NCBI GenBank assembly: GCA_030041255.1
Contig: JASHOF010000012.1
Span: forward strand, 124,001-188,000
Reading direction: 5' to 3'
Origin: Acetobacteraceae bacterium
GTDB taxonomy: Bacteria > Pseudomonadota > Alphaproteobacteria > Acetobacterales > Acetobacteraceae
DNA: 64,000 nucleotides
This document shows positions 34,823 through 44,328 of this stretch, piece by piece (position 1 is the stretch's first letter; each line of letters opens with the position of its first letter). The translations under genes were made by a program, and so were the position numbers. The notes below the pieces were generated by a model. It saw only the letters and a list, made by a program, of their open reading frames with translations. It did not search any database and was not told where the DNA came from.

Positions 34823-36058
34823 ATGAGCGACAGCGCCGGCCGGGCGATCACGAGGTTCCTGGACGGTCAGCAGGAAGCGCAAACGCGGTTCCTGGCCGAA
34901 CTTGTCAAATGCCCGTCCGATAACCCGCCCGGCGACTGCGCCGCCCATGCCGGGCGCGCTGCCAGGCTGCTCGAAGAACTCGGGCTCGAGGTGGAGCGCC
35001 ACCCCGTCCCTGATGCGGCGGTGAAGGCAAACGGCATGGTCAGCGCCACCAACCTCGTCATCCGCAAGCGATTTGGCGACGGCCCGGTGATCGCACTCAA
35101 CGCCCACGGCGACGTCGTTCCGCCGGGCAGCGGATGGACCCGTGATCCTTACGGCGCGGAGGTCATTGACGGTTGGATGTACGGGCGCGGTGTCGCGGTC
35201 TCGAAATCCGATTTCGCGACCTATACCTGGAGCCTGCTCGCCCTCCAGCAGGCCGGAGTGCCGCTGGGGGGCACGGTCGAGCTGCATTTCACCTACGACG
35301 AGGAGGCGGGCGGCAATATCGGCCCAGGTTTCCTGATGCGCGAAGGAATCAGCAAGCCCGACCTCGTTGTCGGTGCGGGTTTCTCCTACGCCGTCGTCAC
35401 GGCACACAATGGCTGCCTGCACCTCGAAGTACAGGTGGACGGGAAATCGGCGCACGCCGCGATGCCGTATACCGGCATCGATGCCCTCGAAGCCGCCAAT
35501 CACCTGCTCTCCTCCCTCTATGCCTGGAGGAAGACACTCACCCGCCGGCTTTCCGATGTGCCGGGTATCGGCAACCCGCAACTGACCGTCGGGCTCATCA
35601 AGGGCGGCATCAACACCAATGTCGTTCCCGACCGGGTCAGCTTCCGGCTTGATCGTCGTATGATTCCCGAAGAGAAACCACCCGAGGTCGAGGCGGAGTT
35701 GCGGGCGGTGATCGACGGGGCAGCCGCTGCCTTCCCGGATGCCAAAGTTACAGTGCGTCGCATCCTGCTCGTCGAGCCGCTGGCGCCGCTCGCCAAGGGC
35801 CGGCGGTTGAGCGAATTGCTCGCACACCATGCAACCCGCATCATGGGCGAACCGGTGGGAGCCAAGGGCGTGCCGCTCTACACCGACGCGCCGCACTATT
35901 CCGCCCGCAGCACCCCGGTCGTGCTCTACGGCGCCGGGCCGCATACGATCGAGGAGGCCAATGCGCACCGCGCCGACGAGCGCCTTCCGTTGGCGGATCT
36001 GCATCGGGCCACAAAGGTCGTGGCGCTGACATTGCTCGATCTTTTGCGCGGAGCCTGA
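34823..36058 (+). CDS. M20-family metallohydrolase (ArgE/DapE-like)
   Basis: 411 residues. First metal His-Asp in ALNAHGDVVPPG (His 95, Asp 97), catalytic/metal Glu-Glu at 160-161 (YDEEAGG), dimerisation domain with GKSAHAAMPYTG. Odd point: the bridging Asp of the usual GRGAADMKG motif is replaced; the sequence reads GRGVAVSKSD (121-130), with Val at 126 and an Asp four residues later. Either a subfamily with a shifted ligand or an altered metal site. AAGGAGG precedes the ATG, 24 bp after the carbamoylase. Probably removes an acyl or formyl group in the same catabolic route. Confidence 0.82.
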   Translation: MSDSAGRAITRFLDGQQEAQTRFLAELVKCPSDNPPGDCAAHAGRAARLLEELGLEVERHPVPDAAVKANGMVSATNLVIRKRFGDGPVIALNAHGDVVPPGSGWTRDPYGAEVIDGWMYGRGVAVSKSDFATYTWSLLALQQAGVPLGGTVELHFTYDEEAGGNIGPGFLMREGISKPDLVVGAGFSYAVVTAHNGCLHLEVQVDGKSAHAAMPYTGIDALEAANHLLSSLYAWRKTLTRRLSDVPGIGNPQLTVGLIKGGINTNVVPDRVSFRLDRRMIPEEKPPEVEAELRAVIDGAAAAFPDAKVTVRRILLVEPLAPLAKGRRLSELLAHHATRIMGEPVGAKGVPLYTDAPHYSARSTPVVLYGAGPHTIEEANAHRADERLPLADLHRATKVVALTLLDLLRGA

Positions 36059-36538
36059 GGTGGCTCTGCGGAACAGCATCTTGTGGGCCCGTTGGTCCGA
36101 TGCGGCTGGCGCTCTGCGATGACAGGACGGCGGATACGAATTGCCGGGGCGGGACATCGGGGCCGCCGGCAGCGAGTGTAGCCACGAAGCGGGGGACCGG
36201 TCGATCGGGGCGCGAGCACGAGGGGGGCGGAAGCGCCGTGCCCTGAGCCGAGCGGGATTCGCCGCTGCGTGACACGGGCGGCAAAAAATCTGAAACGGTT
36301 AACCTTTACCCACAATCAGTGCATTGGATGCGCATCGGTAGCCGATCGTCGCAACCGAGCCGGGCATGAAGACTCGTTAAAATGCTTATGGTTGCATAGT
36401 TCCCTTGTGTGTTCTTATTTTGTTCCGGCCAACATTGCCTTGTTTGGGATTTCTCACGAATTCTTTCGCAACTGCGCGTTATGCTTGCAGTTCCGGCCGG
36501 TGCGCCGGCATTCGTCAAATCATCAAGGAGCCCCTCTC
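36059..36538. other. 480-bp gap with AT-rich region upstream of the rpfF-like gene
   Basis: The first ~230 bp are GC-rich and show no coding pattern. From about 36290 to 36500 the sequence becomes markedly AT-richer than the rest of the window, with AAAAAA, TTAAAA and several T-rich runs, then AAGGAG just before the 36539 ATG. This fits a strong or heavily regulated promoter region for the rpfF-like gene. No single sigma-70 promoter stood out and no repeat or RNA was recognised. Confidence 0.4.
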
Positions 36539-37525
36539 ATGACCTCTCTGCCCCGGAATGTCGAAGTCCTCGAGCCCCGGGATTCCGTGCTCGTTTCGAA
36601 GGCCTCGGAGCTGCTCAGCCCGAGAACCCGTGCCGGCAACCTGTTCCCCACCGAGGTGGCCCGCCAGGCATACGAGAATCTCGAAGTGCGGCTTGACGCG
36701 GATGCCGCGACTTTCTGGTGCTACATGAATCCGACCGGCAGGCCGAGCTTCACCCCGCCAATGCTCAGGGACATCACACGGATGCAGCATTCGGTGAAGC
36801 GGATGTTTGATGCGGCCGGCGGTGACGGCGAGCCTCCGTTCCGCTATTTCGTTTTTGCGTCGCGCACGCCGGGAATTTACAGCCTGGGCGGAGATCTCGG
36901 GTTCTTCATCGAGCATATTCGCCAGGGCGATCGGGCGGCGATGACCCGCTATGCGCATTACGCGATCGAGGCGGTGTATCGCAATTCCGCCCAGTTCCAC
37001 GTCCCCGTCGTGACGATCGGGCTGGTGCAGGGTGATGCGCTCGGTGGCGGGTTCGAATGCGCGATGTCGCTCAACCTGATGGTTGCGGAAAAGAGCGCGA
37101 AGATGGGCCTGCCGGAGATCCTGTTCAACCTGTTCCCGGGCATGGGTGCGTACAGCTTCCTGACCCGTCGGCTCGATGTGCAGCGGGCGGAGAAGCTGAT
37201 CACGAGCGGGTGCATCTATTCGGCTGCAGAACTGCACGAGATGGGAATTGTCGACGTGCTGGCCGAGGACGGATGCGGCGAGTCCGCCGTTCGCGAGTAC
37301 ATCGCAACCAACCGGTGCAAGTGGAATGCGCATTATGCGATGTTCCAGGCGCGCCAGCGGGTGCGGCCGATTACGCTCGAAGAATTGCGCGACGTGGTTG
37401 ACATCTGGGTGGATGCCGCGCTGCGCCTGCCGGAGTCCGATCTCAGGAAGATGGAGCGGCTGGTGGCCTCCCAGGACCGGCGGATGGCGGCACTCAGGCG
37501 CGTGCCGGAGAGTGCCGTTGCGTGA
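36539..37525 (+). CDS. rpfF: RpfF-like DSF (cis-2-enoic fatty acid signal) synthase of the crotonase family
   Basis: 328 residues from ATG 36539 with AAGGAG upstream. Crotonase fold with the RpfF pattern throughout: YSLGGDLGFFIEHIRQGDR (114-132), LVQGDALGGGFECAM (162-176), MGLPEILFNLFPGMGAYSF (189-207). The catalytic Glu residues of RpfF correspond to Glu173 (GGGFE) and Glu193 (GLPE), both present. The N-terminus is about 35 residues longer than in Xanthomonas RpfF. RpfF acts as dehydratase and thioesterase on 3-hydroxyacyl-ACP to release diffusible signal factor. Convergent with a PAS-GGDEF-EAL gene, the domain type that senses this signal in Burkholderia and Cronobacter. Product chain length unknown. 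Confidence 0.85.
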   Translation: MTSLPRNVEVLEPRDSVLVSKASELLSPRTRAGNLFPTEVARQAYENLEVRLDADAATFWCYMNPTGRPSFTPPMLRDITRMQHSVKRMFDAAGGDGEPPFRYFVFASRTPGIYSLGGDLGFFIEHIRQGDRAAMTRYAHYAIEAVYRNSAQFHVPVVTIGLVQGDALGGGFECAMSLNLMVAEKSAKMGLPEILFNLFPGMGAYSFLTRRLDVQRAEKLITSGCIYSAAELHEMGIVDVLAEDGCGESAVREYIATNRCKWNAHYAMFQARQRVRPITLEELRDVVDIWVDAALRLPESDLRKMERLVASQDRRMAALRRVPESAVA

Positions 37526-37891
37526 TCAGAATGAAATCGCGAGGCAAACAGGTACCGCTGACATGGATGGATGACAGCGGCCCCTTGGCCGGCCGCTTCG
37601 CTAAGACGCCCGGTCCTGGTCCTTCTTTCACGGAGGGAGGGGCGGCGTTGCCTCGCGCCTCCGGTGCGTATCCTGGCGGAGAGGGTTGAGGTGAAGGTGG
37701 GTCACACACCCGGGAAGGTTGCGAGCGGGGAGCGGACAAAAACTGCCCGCCTGCCCGTCGCGGTTCCTGGGCCGAGGTGCCAGGGCGCCGATGCAGAGCG
37801 TGGAGCCGGCGGGGCAACCCTGGAAGATCGGCGCGACCCGGGGCGAGCGCAAGTGACAGCCCTTGCCGGGACCGGGCGCGGAGAGGACGGC
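37526..37891. other. 366-bp convergent gap after rpfF
   Basis: Lies between two convergent genes. An inverted repeat AGCGGCC (37576-37582) / GGCCGCT (37591-37597) with loop CCTTGGCC may act as a weak two-way terminator. The remainder is GC-rich with purine-rich stretches (e.g. near 37625-37690). Open frames there have no recognisable product. Nothing else is supported. Confidence 0.35.
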
Positions 37892-40117
37892 TCAGCGAGG
37901 CTCCTCGGCGAGGATGGCGGGCTCGGCTACCGAACGCGCTTCGTGGGGCTGCCCGGGCTGGAACGCGTCCTGGCGCGCCAGGAGGGAAAGCGGGTCAGCC
38001 GCGAGTAGAGGGGCGATTTCCGCCGCGGGCAATGGCCGGGCGAGATAGAATCCCTGCAGTTCATCACAGTCCTCGGCCGCGAGCTGGCAGAACTGCTCGG
38101 CAGTTTCTACGCCCTCGGCAAGGGCGCGGGCGCCGAGGCTGTGGGCGAGGTTGATGATGGCGCGAACGATGGCGGCATCCGCCCGGCTGGTCATCAGGGG
38201 GCCGACGAAGCTCTGATCGATTTTCAGGCGATGTACCGGGAACATCTTCAGGTAGGTCAGTGAGGAATAGCCGGTGCCGAAATCGTCGATTGCGAAGCGG
38301 ACCCCGAGCTCGTAGAGCTCGCTGAGGTCACGGGCCATGGTTTCGATATTCGCCATCACGACCCGTTCCGTGAGCTCGAGCTCCAGATTGCCGGGATCGA
38401 GGCCGCTTTCATCGAGGGCGGAGAGGATGAGATCCCTGACATTCTGCTTACGGAATTGCTCGGATGAGAGATTGACGGCGATCCTCATCCGTGCCCGCTC
38501 GGTGCCGAACCAGGCCCGGGCCTGGCGACAGGATTCGCGGAGCACCCATTCGTTGATGGGAACGATCAGCCCGGACTCCTCGGCGAGGGAGAGGAACTCG
38601 GCGGGCAATACGACGCCCTGGCCGGGACGGTTCCAGCGCAGCAGCGATTCGATGCCGACGATGCGCCGCGAACCGATTTCGAACTGCGGCTGGTAATAGA
38701 GTTCGAACTCCTGTCGCTGCAGGGCGAGGTTCAATTCGGATTCGAGTGCAATCAGGCCTTTCGCGCGGCGACGCATCTCGTCCACGAAGCAGCAATAATC
38801 GTCCCGGCCGGAGGCCTTGGCGCGATACATCGCGAGATCCGCGTTGCGCAGCAGGTCATCCGCCGTGGTGGCATCGCGCGGGCAGAGCGTGATGCCGACC
38901 GAGGCGGTTGCCTTGAGCTCGTGGCGCTCGAAGAAGAAGGGCTGGCGCATTGCCTCGATCACCCGCCGGGCAAGTGCGATCGCGTCCTCCTCGCCGGCGA
39001 TATCCGGTTGCACGATCGCGAATTCGTCTCCGCCAAGGCGGGCGACGATATCGCTGCCCCTGACCGAGGCACTGAGGCGGGTTGCGACGACCTTGAGGAA
39101 CTGGTCACCGACATGGTGGCCGAAAGCGTCGTTCACCGACTTGAAGCGATCGAGGTCGATGAAGTGCAGCGCCAGCATCCCACCCGTGGCCTCGATTCTT
39201 TTCAGCTCGATATCGAGACGCTCCGCAAGGAGAGTGCGGTTGGGAAGGTTGATCAGGGTGTCGTAGTGCGCGAGGTGGTGCAGGCGCTCTTCGGCGCGCT
39301 TGCGGTCGGTGATGTCGAGCGAGGTGGTGAGTACCCCGCTCACGCTGCCATCCGCATTGCGGAGCGGAGATTTCGAAGTGACGAAATAGCGGCGCCTGCC
39401 GTCGTGGCCGGTGATCTCGTCCTCGAACTCCGGAATCGCTTCGCCGGTGGCGGCGACCATCGCGTCGAGTTCGCGGCTTTTCACGGCATAGGCGTCGCCG
39501 AACAAGGAGGAGAGATCACGCCCGGCCAGGGAAGTCGGATCGGAGCCAGCGAAGCGGGCGAGGCAGACATTGGTGAAGATCAGCCGGCCTTCGATGTCGG
39601 AGGCGCTGATCATGGCCGGCACGGTGTCGATGACCTGGATCAATCGTTCGTGATTGTCCCGCAGCATCTGCACCTTGGCCTGCTCGCTCGACTGCAGGCG
39701 GCGCTCGAGCGCGCGTGCCCAGCGGCGCAGCACCACCTGCTGGCGGCGCATCTTCAGCAGGTTCTTGGCGCGGGTCAGGAACTCGACATGGTCGACCGGG
39801 CTGAGCAGAAAGTCGGTGGCACCGGACCGCAGGGCAACGATCCGGAAGTCGTAATCGTCGTGCACGGTGATGATGATGACCGGGACCTCGCCGCCGTCGG
39901 GCAGGAGGCGCAGCGCACGGGTCATTTCCGCGCCATCCATGAGCGGCATTTTGAAATCGGCGATCACGAGGTCGGGCATGGTCTTTTCCGCCTCGGCGAG
40001 CGCGCTGGCGGGATCGGCGAAAGAGACGACCTTGCAGTTGGCGCCGATCGACTGGGCAAGGCGCGAGTAGATGCGCCGGTTCGTGGAAAGGTCGTCGACG
40101 ATGAAGATCAGCGGCAT
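37892..40117 (-). CDS. REC-PAS-GGDEF-EAL c-di-GMP signalling protein
   Basis: 741 residues from ATG 40117; the frame starts 20 residues earlier, but the receiver begins here. Receiver 1-120: acidic pair DD at 8-9, phospho-acceptor Asp54, Thr84, but Ser106 where the invariant Lys of KP is expected. Helical linker, PAS about 150-272, GGDEF about 280-440 with GGDEF at 362-366 and the product-inhibition RxxD at 353-356. EAL about 455-705 with ESL (490-492) for EAL, and NLSS, LTER, DDFGTGYSSL, LKIDQ and AEGVET intact. Both synthesis and hydrolysis of c-di-GMP look possible. Its position beside rpfF suggests the PAS could sense the fatty-acid signal. Confidence 0.9.
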   Translation of the reverse strand: MPLIFIVDDLSTNRRIYSRLAQSIGANCKVVSFADPASALAEAEKTMPDLVIADFKMPLMDGAEMTRALRLLPDGGEVPVIIITVHDDYDFRIVALRSGATDFLLSPVDHVEFLTRAKNLLKMRRQQVVLRRWARALERRLQSSEQAKVQMLRDNHERLIQVIDTVPAMISASDIEGRLIFTNVCLARFAGSDPTSLAGRDLSSLFGDAYAVKSRELDAMVAATGEAIPEFEDEITGHDGRRRYFVTSKSPLRNADGSVSGVLTTSLDITDRKRAEERLHHLAHYDTLINLPNRTLLAERLDIELKRIEATGGMLALHFIDLDRFKSVNDAFGHHVGDQFLKVVATRLSASVRGSDIVARLGGDEFAIVQPDIAGEEDAIALARRVIEAMRQPFFFERHELKATASVGITLCPRDATTADDLLRNADLAMYRAKASGRDDYCCFVDEMRRRAKGLIALESELNLALQRQEFELYYQPQFEIGSRRIVGIESLLRWNRPGQGVVLPAEFLSLAEESGLIVPINEWVLRESCRQARAWFGTERARMRIAVNLSSEQFRKQNVRDLILSALDESGLDPGNLELELTERVVMANIETMARDLSELYELGVRFAIDDFGTGYSSLTYLKMFPVHRLKIDQSFVGPLMTSRADAAIVRAIINLAHSLGARALAEGVETAEQFCQLAAEDCDELQGFYLARPLPAAEIAPLLAADPLSLLARQDAFQPGQPHEARSVAEPAILAEEPR

Positions 40118-40182
40118 GGGCCTTCTCACCCGGTCACGCGGCGGCCCTCGGCCTCCGCCGCGGGACGATCTAACCAACTCCG

Positions 40183-40213
40183 TGATAGCTTTACGCGGCG
40201 TAAATTTCTATCA
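40183..40213. promoter_or_regulatory. Nested dyad upstream of the GGDEF-EAL gene
   Basis: Inner arms TTTACGC-G-GCGTAAA (40190-40204) are flanked by TGATAG (40183-40188) and CTATCA (40208-40213), one and three bases away. It lies 66 bp upstream of the GGDEF-EAL start and 61 bp after the argG stop (both genes on the minus strand). It may be an operator, or a terminator stem for argG; no T tract follows on the minus strand. Confidence 0.4.
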
Positions 40214-40274
40214 TTCGTTGTCCGGGGGCGTGCCCGGCCGGTAGGAACCTCGGGCCAGCGGCCGGACAGCGGGA

Positions 40275-41504
40275 TCAGAGGGCGCCGCCGCGGCGGCCGG
40301 CCATGGCGCCAAGGCGCAGCCTGAGGGCGTTCAGCCTGATGAAGCCCTGGGCATCTGCCTGGTTGTAGGCGCCGGCATCTTCCTCGAATGTAACAACGCG
40401 AAGGGAATAGAGGCTGTTCGGGCTTTCGCGGCCGATCACCCCGACGTTGCCCTTGTAGAGCTTGAGCCGGACCCGTCCGGTCACGGATTTCTGACTTTCA
40501 TCGATCAGCGCCTGGAGCATCCGCCGCTCCGGGCTGAACCAGAAGCCGTTGTAGATGAGCTCGGCATAGCGGGGCATCAGGCCGTCCTTGAGATGCGCGG
40601 CCTCGCGATCGAGCGTGATCGATTCGATGCCACGATGCGCGGCGTAGAGGATCGTCCCGCCAGGCGTTTCATAGATGCCGCGCGACTTCATGCCGACGAA
40701 ACGATTCTCGACCAGATCGAGCCGGCCGATGCCATTGGCGCGGCCGAGTTCATTGAGGCGGGCCAGGAGACGGGCGGGCGAGAGCCGCTCGCCGTCGATG
40801 GCGATGGGATCGCCGTGCTCGAAGTCGACGCTGATCACGCTTGCGCGATCCGGGGCGTCCTCCGGGCGGATGGTGCGCTGGTAGACGATCTCGTCCGCCT
40901 CGACCGCCGGGTCTTCGAGGATTTTGCCCTCCGAGGAGGAATGAAGGAGATTGGCATCGACCGAGAACGGCGCTTCGCCGCGTCTGTCGCGCGTGATGGG
41001 AATCTGGTTGGCTTCGGCGAACTCGAGCAGGCGCGAGCGGGATGTGAGATCCCATTCCCGCCATGGTGCGATCACCTTCACGTCCGGCTTGAGCGCATAA
41101 TAGGCGAGCTCAAAGCGGACCTGATCGTTGCCCTTGCCGGTGGCGCCGTGAGCGACCGCATCCGCGCCGACCTCTTCGGCGATCTCGATCTGGCGCTGGG
41201 CGATGAGTGGGCGCGCGATCGAGGTGCCGAGCAGATACTGGCCCTCGTAGAGGGCATTGGCGCGGAACATGGGGAAGACGAAGTCGGCCACGAATTTTTC
41301 TCGTAGATCTTCCATGAAGACCTGCCTGACGCCCAAAAGCTCGGCCTTGCGGCGCGCGGGGGCGAGTTCTTCGCCCTGGCCGAGATCGGCGGTGAAGCTG
41401 ACGACCTCGCAGCGGTAGGTGTTCTGCAGCCAACGCAGGATCACGCTGGTGTCGAGCCCGCCGGAGTAGGCGAGCACCACTTTTTTGACATCCTTCACGC
41501 GCAT
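40275..41504 (-). CDS. argG: Argininosuccinate synthase
   Basis: 409 residues from ATG 41504 ([23 protein letters not shown]); the frame is open to 41900, but that part overlaps the divergent hpnN gene. The ATP pyrophosphatase P-loop SGGLDTS is at about 14-20, with [13 protein letters not shown] near 122-134 and the YETPGGTIL stretch. Joins citrulline and aspartate with ATP to form argininosuccinate in arginine synthesis. Divergent from hpnN with 163 bp between, containing a small GCCGCCC-TGA-GGGCGGC stem (41541-41557). Confidence 0.95.
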   Translation of the reverse strand: MRVKDVKKVVLAYSGGLDTSVILRWLQNTYRCEVVSFTADLGQGEELAPARRKAELLGVRQVFMEDLREKFVADFVFPMFRANALYEGQYLLGTSIARPLIAQRQIEIAEEVGADAVAHGATGKGNDQVRFELAYYALKPDVKVIAPWREWDLTSRSRLLEFAEANQIPITRDRRGEAPFSVDANLLHSSSEGKILEDPAVEADEIVYQRTIRPEDAPDRASVISVDFEHGDPIAIDGERLSPARLLARLNELGRANGIGRLDLVENRFVGMKSRGIYETPGGTILYAAHRGIESITLDREAAHLKDGLMPRYAELIYNGFWFSPERRMLQALIDESQKSVTGRVRLKLYKGNVGVIGRESPNSLYSLRVVTFEEDAGAYNQADAQGFIRLNALRLRLGAMAGRRGGAL

Positions 41505-41667
41505 GTCGAAGCCCTCACCGAGACGAAAGCGAAGTAACAAGCCGCCCTGAGGGCGGCAAGCATCCGCAGCTCCGGGCGAAAAACCGAGCCATGCGATGGC
41601 GGCGGTTGCGAAGCGGGGCGAAATCGGCTTTCTCCGCCCAACCCGTGCCGGAGGAACGAAATCCCGG

Positions 41668-44328
41668 ATGACACTTGCCTTGCTGCTGGCAGAGCTGGTC
41701 GATCGCGTACGCCGGCATGCCGCCATTGTTGTGACGATCGGCGTGCTGGCGGGCGTGCTGGGCGGCCTCTTTGCGCTCACGCACATCGGGATCATCACCG
41801 ACACCGATGAAATGTTCCCGAAGAGCCTTTCCTGGCGGCAGCGACAGATCGCTTTCGAGCATGCTTTCCCGCAATTCCAGGGACTTCTTGTCGTCGTCAT
41901 CCGCTCGTCCGTGCCGGAGGCGCAAGCGGCGACGGCGCAGGCGCTGGTCGCGCGGCTGGCAGCGGATCAGGCCCATTTCGTCAGTGCGAGCGATCCGGCG
42001 GCGCTTCCCTTTTTCGGCACCGAAGGGCTGCTGTTCCTCTCCGAGGCCAAGCTCCGCCCGCTCTTGGATCGGCTGATCAGTGCCCAGCCGTTGCTCGGCC
42101 AGCTCGTCAGCGACCCGACGGGGCGGGGAATTTTCGCCGCGCTGTCGCTGATGGCGATCGGCCTGAAGCACGGCGGGCTCGATCTCGCGCCTTATCATTC
42201 CGCTTTGATCGCCATTCACCGCACGATCGCGGCGGCGCTTGCGGGCCGTGCCGAACCGCTTTCGTGGCTTTCGCTGCTTTCCGGGCCGGTGGCGGAGGAA
42301 GCCGGCGGCAGCCGGATCGTGCTGGTGCGGCCGAAGCTCGATTTTTCGGCGCTGGAGCCCGGGGCAGCGGCAACACGGGCGCTGCGCCTTGCCATCAGCG
42401 GGCTGCCGCTGGTGCGCGAGGGCCTGGTGACATATGGCATCACCGGGCAGGTCGCGCTCTCGGACCAGCAGTTCGCGAGCGTTGCGGAAGGTGCCGTTGC
42501 CGGGGCGATCGGCACCCTGGTGCTGGTGACGCTCTGGCTGTTCCTGGCGCTTCGTTCCTGGCGAATCGTGGTTCCGGTGGTGCTGACGCTGCTGCTGGGG
42601 CTCGCCCTCACCACCTGCTTCGCGGCGCTTGCCGTCGGCCAACTCAACCTCGTCTCGGTTGCCTTTGCCATTCTTTTCGTCGGACTGGCGGTTGATTTCG
42701 CGATCCAGTTTGCGGTCCGGTTTCGCGAGCATCGACAGGGGAGCGACGCCGCGGCTGCGCTTGCCGAGACGGCGGCAACGGCGGGCGGACAGATTCTGCT
42801 GGCGGCACTCGGCACGGCGGCCGGCTTCCTGGCCTTCGTGCCGACCCAGTTCCAGGGAGTGGCGGAACTGGGCCTGATCGCCGGGGTCGGGATGCTGATC
42901 GCCTTCGTCTGCACCATCGCGTTCCTGCCGGCGGCAATCAGCCTGTTCCGCCCGCCTGGCGAGCCGGCCGAGGTCGGCTTTGCCGTATTGGGGAAGGTTG
43001 AGCGGGCGTTCAAACCGCACACCAGGGCGACGCTCGGGGTATTCGCCGCGCTGGCGGTGCTCGGGCTCGCCGTGCTGCCGCAGATTACCTTCGATGGCGA
43101 CCCGCTGGATACGATGAACCCGCGATCGGAGGCGGTGATCGAACTGCGCCGGTTGATGCAGAATCCGGTGACCAATCCCTACAGCGCCGAGGTGCTGGCG
43201 CCGAACGTGGCGGCGGCGGGGCAGATTGCCGCAGCCCTCGGCCGCCAGCCGGGTGTGGACACCGTGCTCTCGGTGCAGAGCTTCGTGCCGAAGAACCAGG
43301 GGCCGAAGCTGGCGATGATCGCGGATACGACCGACATCCTGGCCCCTACCCTATCGGCCAGCGGGAGGACGGCGCCGGTGACGGCGGCCGAATTGCGGCT
43401 GGCGGTGAAAACGGCGCTCGGCTCGTTTGCGGAAGCGGCGCCGCAGGTTGCGGCGGACCCACCCTTCGCGGCGCTGGCGAGCGACCTCAAGGCACTGGAA
43501 GCTGCGCCCGACGCGACTCTCATAGCGGCGAGTGAATCGCTGACCGAATTTCTTCCCGCGCAGCTTGCGCGTCTCAAGGCAGCGCTCTCGGCAGAGCCGG
43601 TGATGCTGGCCAGGCTCCCTCACGCGCTGACGCGTGACTGGGTGCTGCCGGACGGACGCGCGCGCGTGCAGGCGGTCGCCGAGCCAGGCGAGCGGAGCAG
43701 CCAGGGGCTCGCGCGGTTCGTGGCTGCCGTGCAGAAGGTTGCCCCGGATGCGGCGGGCCCGGCGATGAATATCGTCGGCAGCGCACGGGTCATCGTCGGC
43801 GCTTTCCGCACCGCGGCGATCGGGGCCCTGATCGCGATCGCGCTTATCCTGGGCCTCGCGTTGCGACGGCCGAGGGACGTGGCGCTGGTCATGGCGCCGC
43901 TCCTGCTTTCCGGCCTGCTGACCGCGCTCGTGATCGTGAGGCTGCCGCTGCCGCTCAATTTCGCGAACATCATCGCGCTGCCGCTGCTGCTTGGCGTCGG
44001 CGTTTCGTTCAACGTGTATTTCGTGATGAACTGGCGCGCCGGTGTGCGCCTTTTCCTCGGCACGGCGACTGCGCGAGCGATCCTTTTTTCGGCGCTGACG
44101 ACCGGAACGGCGTTCGGCTCGCTTGCCCTTTCGGAAGACCGGGGCACGGCGAGCATGGGCGAACTGCTGCTGTTCAGTCTCGGCGCGACCCTGATCGCGA
44201 CGTTTGTCTTCGTGCCGGCGCTGCTCTTCGCGCTGACGCCGGAGGAGGAGAGGGTACCCTCTCGCGACCAGGCGGTGCTGGTCGGCGCGGACGATGAACG
44301 GGCCGACGATGCCGGGCGGCGAAGCTGA
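41668..44328 (+). CDS. hpnN: Hopanoid-associated RND transporter HpnN
   Basis: 886 residues from ATG 41668 (GGAGGAA upstream). MMPL/RND plan: a first membrane helix (about 20-40), a large periplasmic loop, a block of helices near 270-410 ([19 protein letters not shown]...), a second helix near 460, a second loop, and a last block near 710-870. HpnN moves hopanoids from the inner to the outer membrane in Rhodopseudomonas and Burkholderia. The other hpn genes lie just downstream on the opposite strand, supporting the name over a generic MMPL protein. Confidence 0.85.
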   Translation: MTLALLLAELVDRVRRHAAIVVTIGVLAGVLGGLFALTHIGIITDTDEMFPKSLSWRQRQIAFEHAFPQFQGLLVVVIRSSVPEAQAATAQALVARLAADQAHFVSASDPAALPFFGTEGLLFLSEAKLRPLLDRLISAQPLLGQLVSDPTGRGIFAALSLMAIGLKHGGLDLAPYHSALIAIHRTIAAALAGRAEPLSWLSLLSGPVAEEAGGSRIVLVRPKLDFSALEPGAAATRALRLAISGLPLVREGLVTYGITGQVALSDQQFASVAEGAVAGAIGTLVLVTLWLFLALRSWRIVVPVVLTLLLGLALTTCFAALAVGQLNLVSVAFAILFVGLAVDFAIQFAVRFREHRQGSDAAAALAETAATAGGQILLAALGTAAGFLAFVPTQFQGVAELGLIAGVGMLIAFVCTIAFLPAAISLFRPPGEPAEVGFAVLGKVERAFKPHTRATLGVFAALAVLGLAVLPQITFDGDPLDTMNPRSEAVIELRRLMQNPVTNPYSAEVLAPNVAAAGQIAAALGRQPGVDTVLSVQSFVPKNQGPKLAMIADTTDILAPTLSASGRTAPVTAAELRLAVKTALGSFAEAAPQVAADPPFAALASDLKALEAAPDATLIAASESLTEFLPAQLARLKAALSAEPVMLARLPHALTRDWVLPDGRARVQAVAEPGERSSQGLARFVAAVQKVAPDAAGPAMNIVGSARVIVGAFRTAAIGALIAIALILGLALRRPRDVALVMAPLLLSGLLTALVIVRLPLPLNFANIIALPLLLGVGVSFNVYFVMNWRAGVRLFLGTATARAILFSALTTGTAFGSLALSEDRGTASMGELLLFSLGATLIATFVFVPALLFALTPEEERVPSRDQAVLVGADDERADDAGRRS

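Noticed and set aside
32762-36157. A 1131-codon open frame on the minus strand
   Set aside because: It lies entirely antisense to the hydantoinase, carbamoylase and M20 genes, all of which carry clear catalytic motifs. The Arg/His-rich translation has no domain; it is a product of high GC and codon bias.
40183-40213. FNR/FixK-type site near the GGDEF-EAL gene
   Set aside because: The dyad is TTTACGC-GCGTAAA, not TTGAT-N4-ATCAA, so it does not fit that family.
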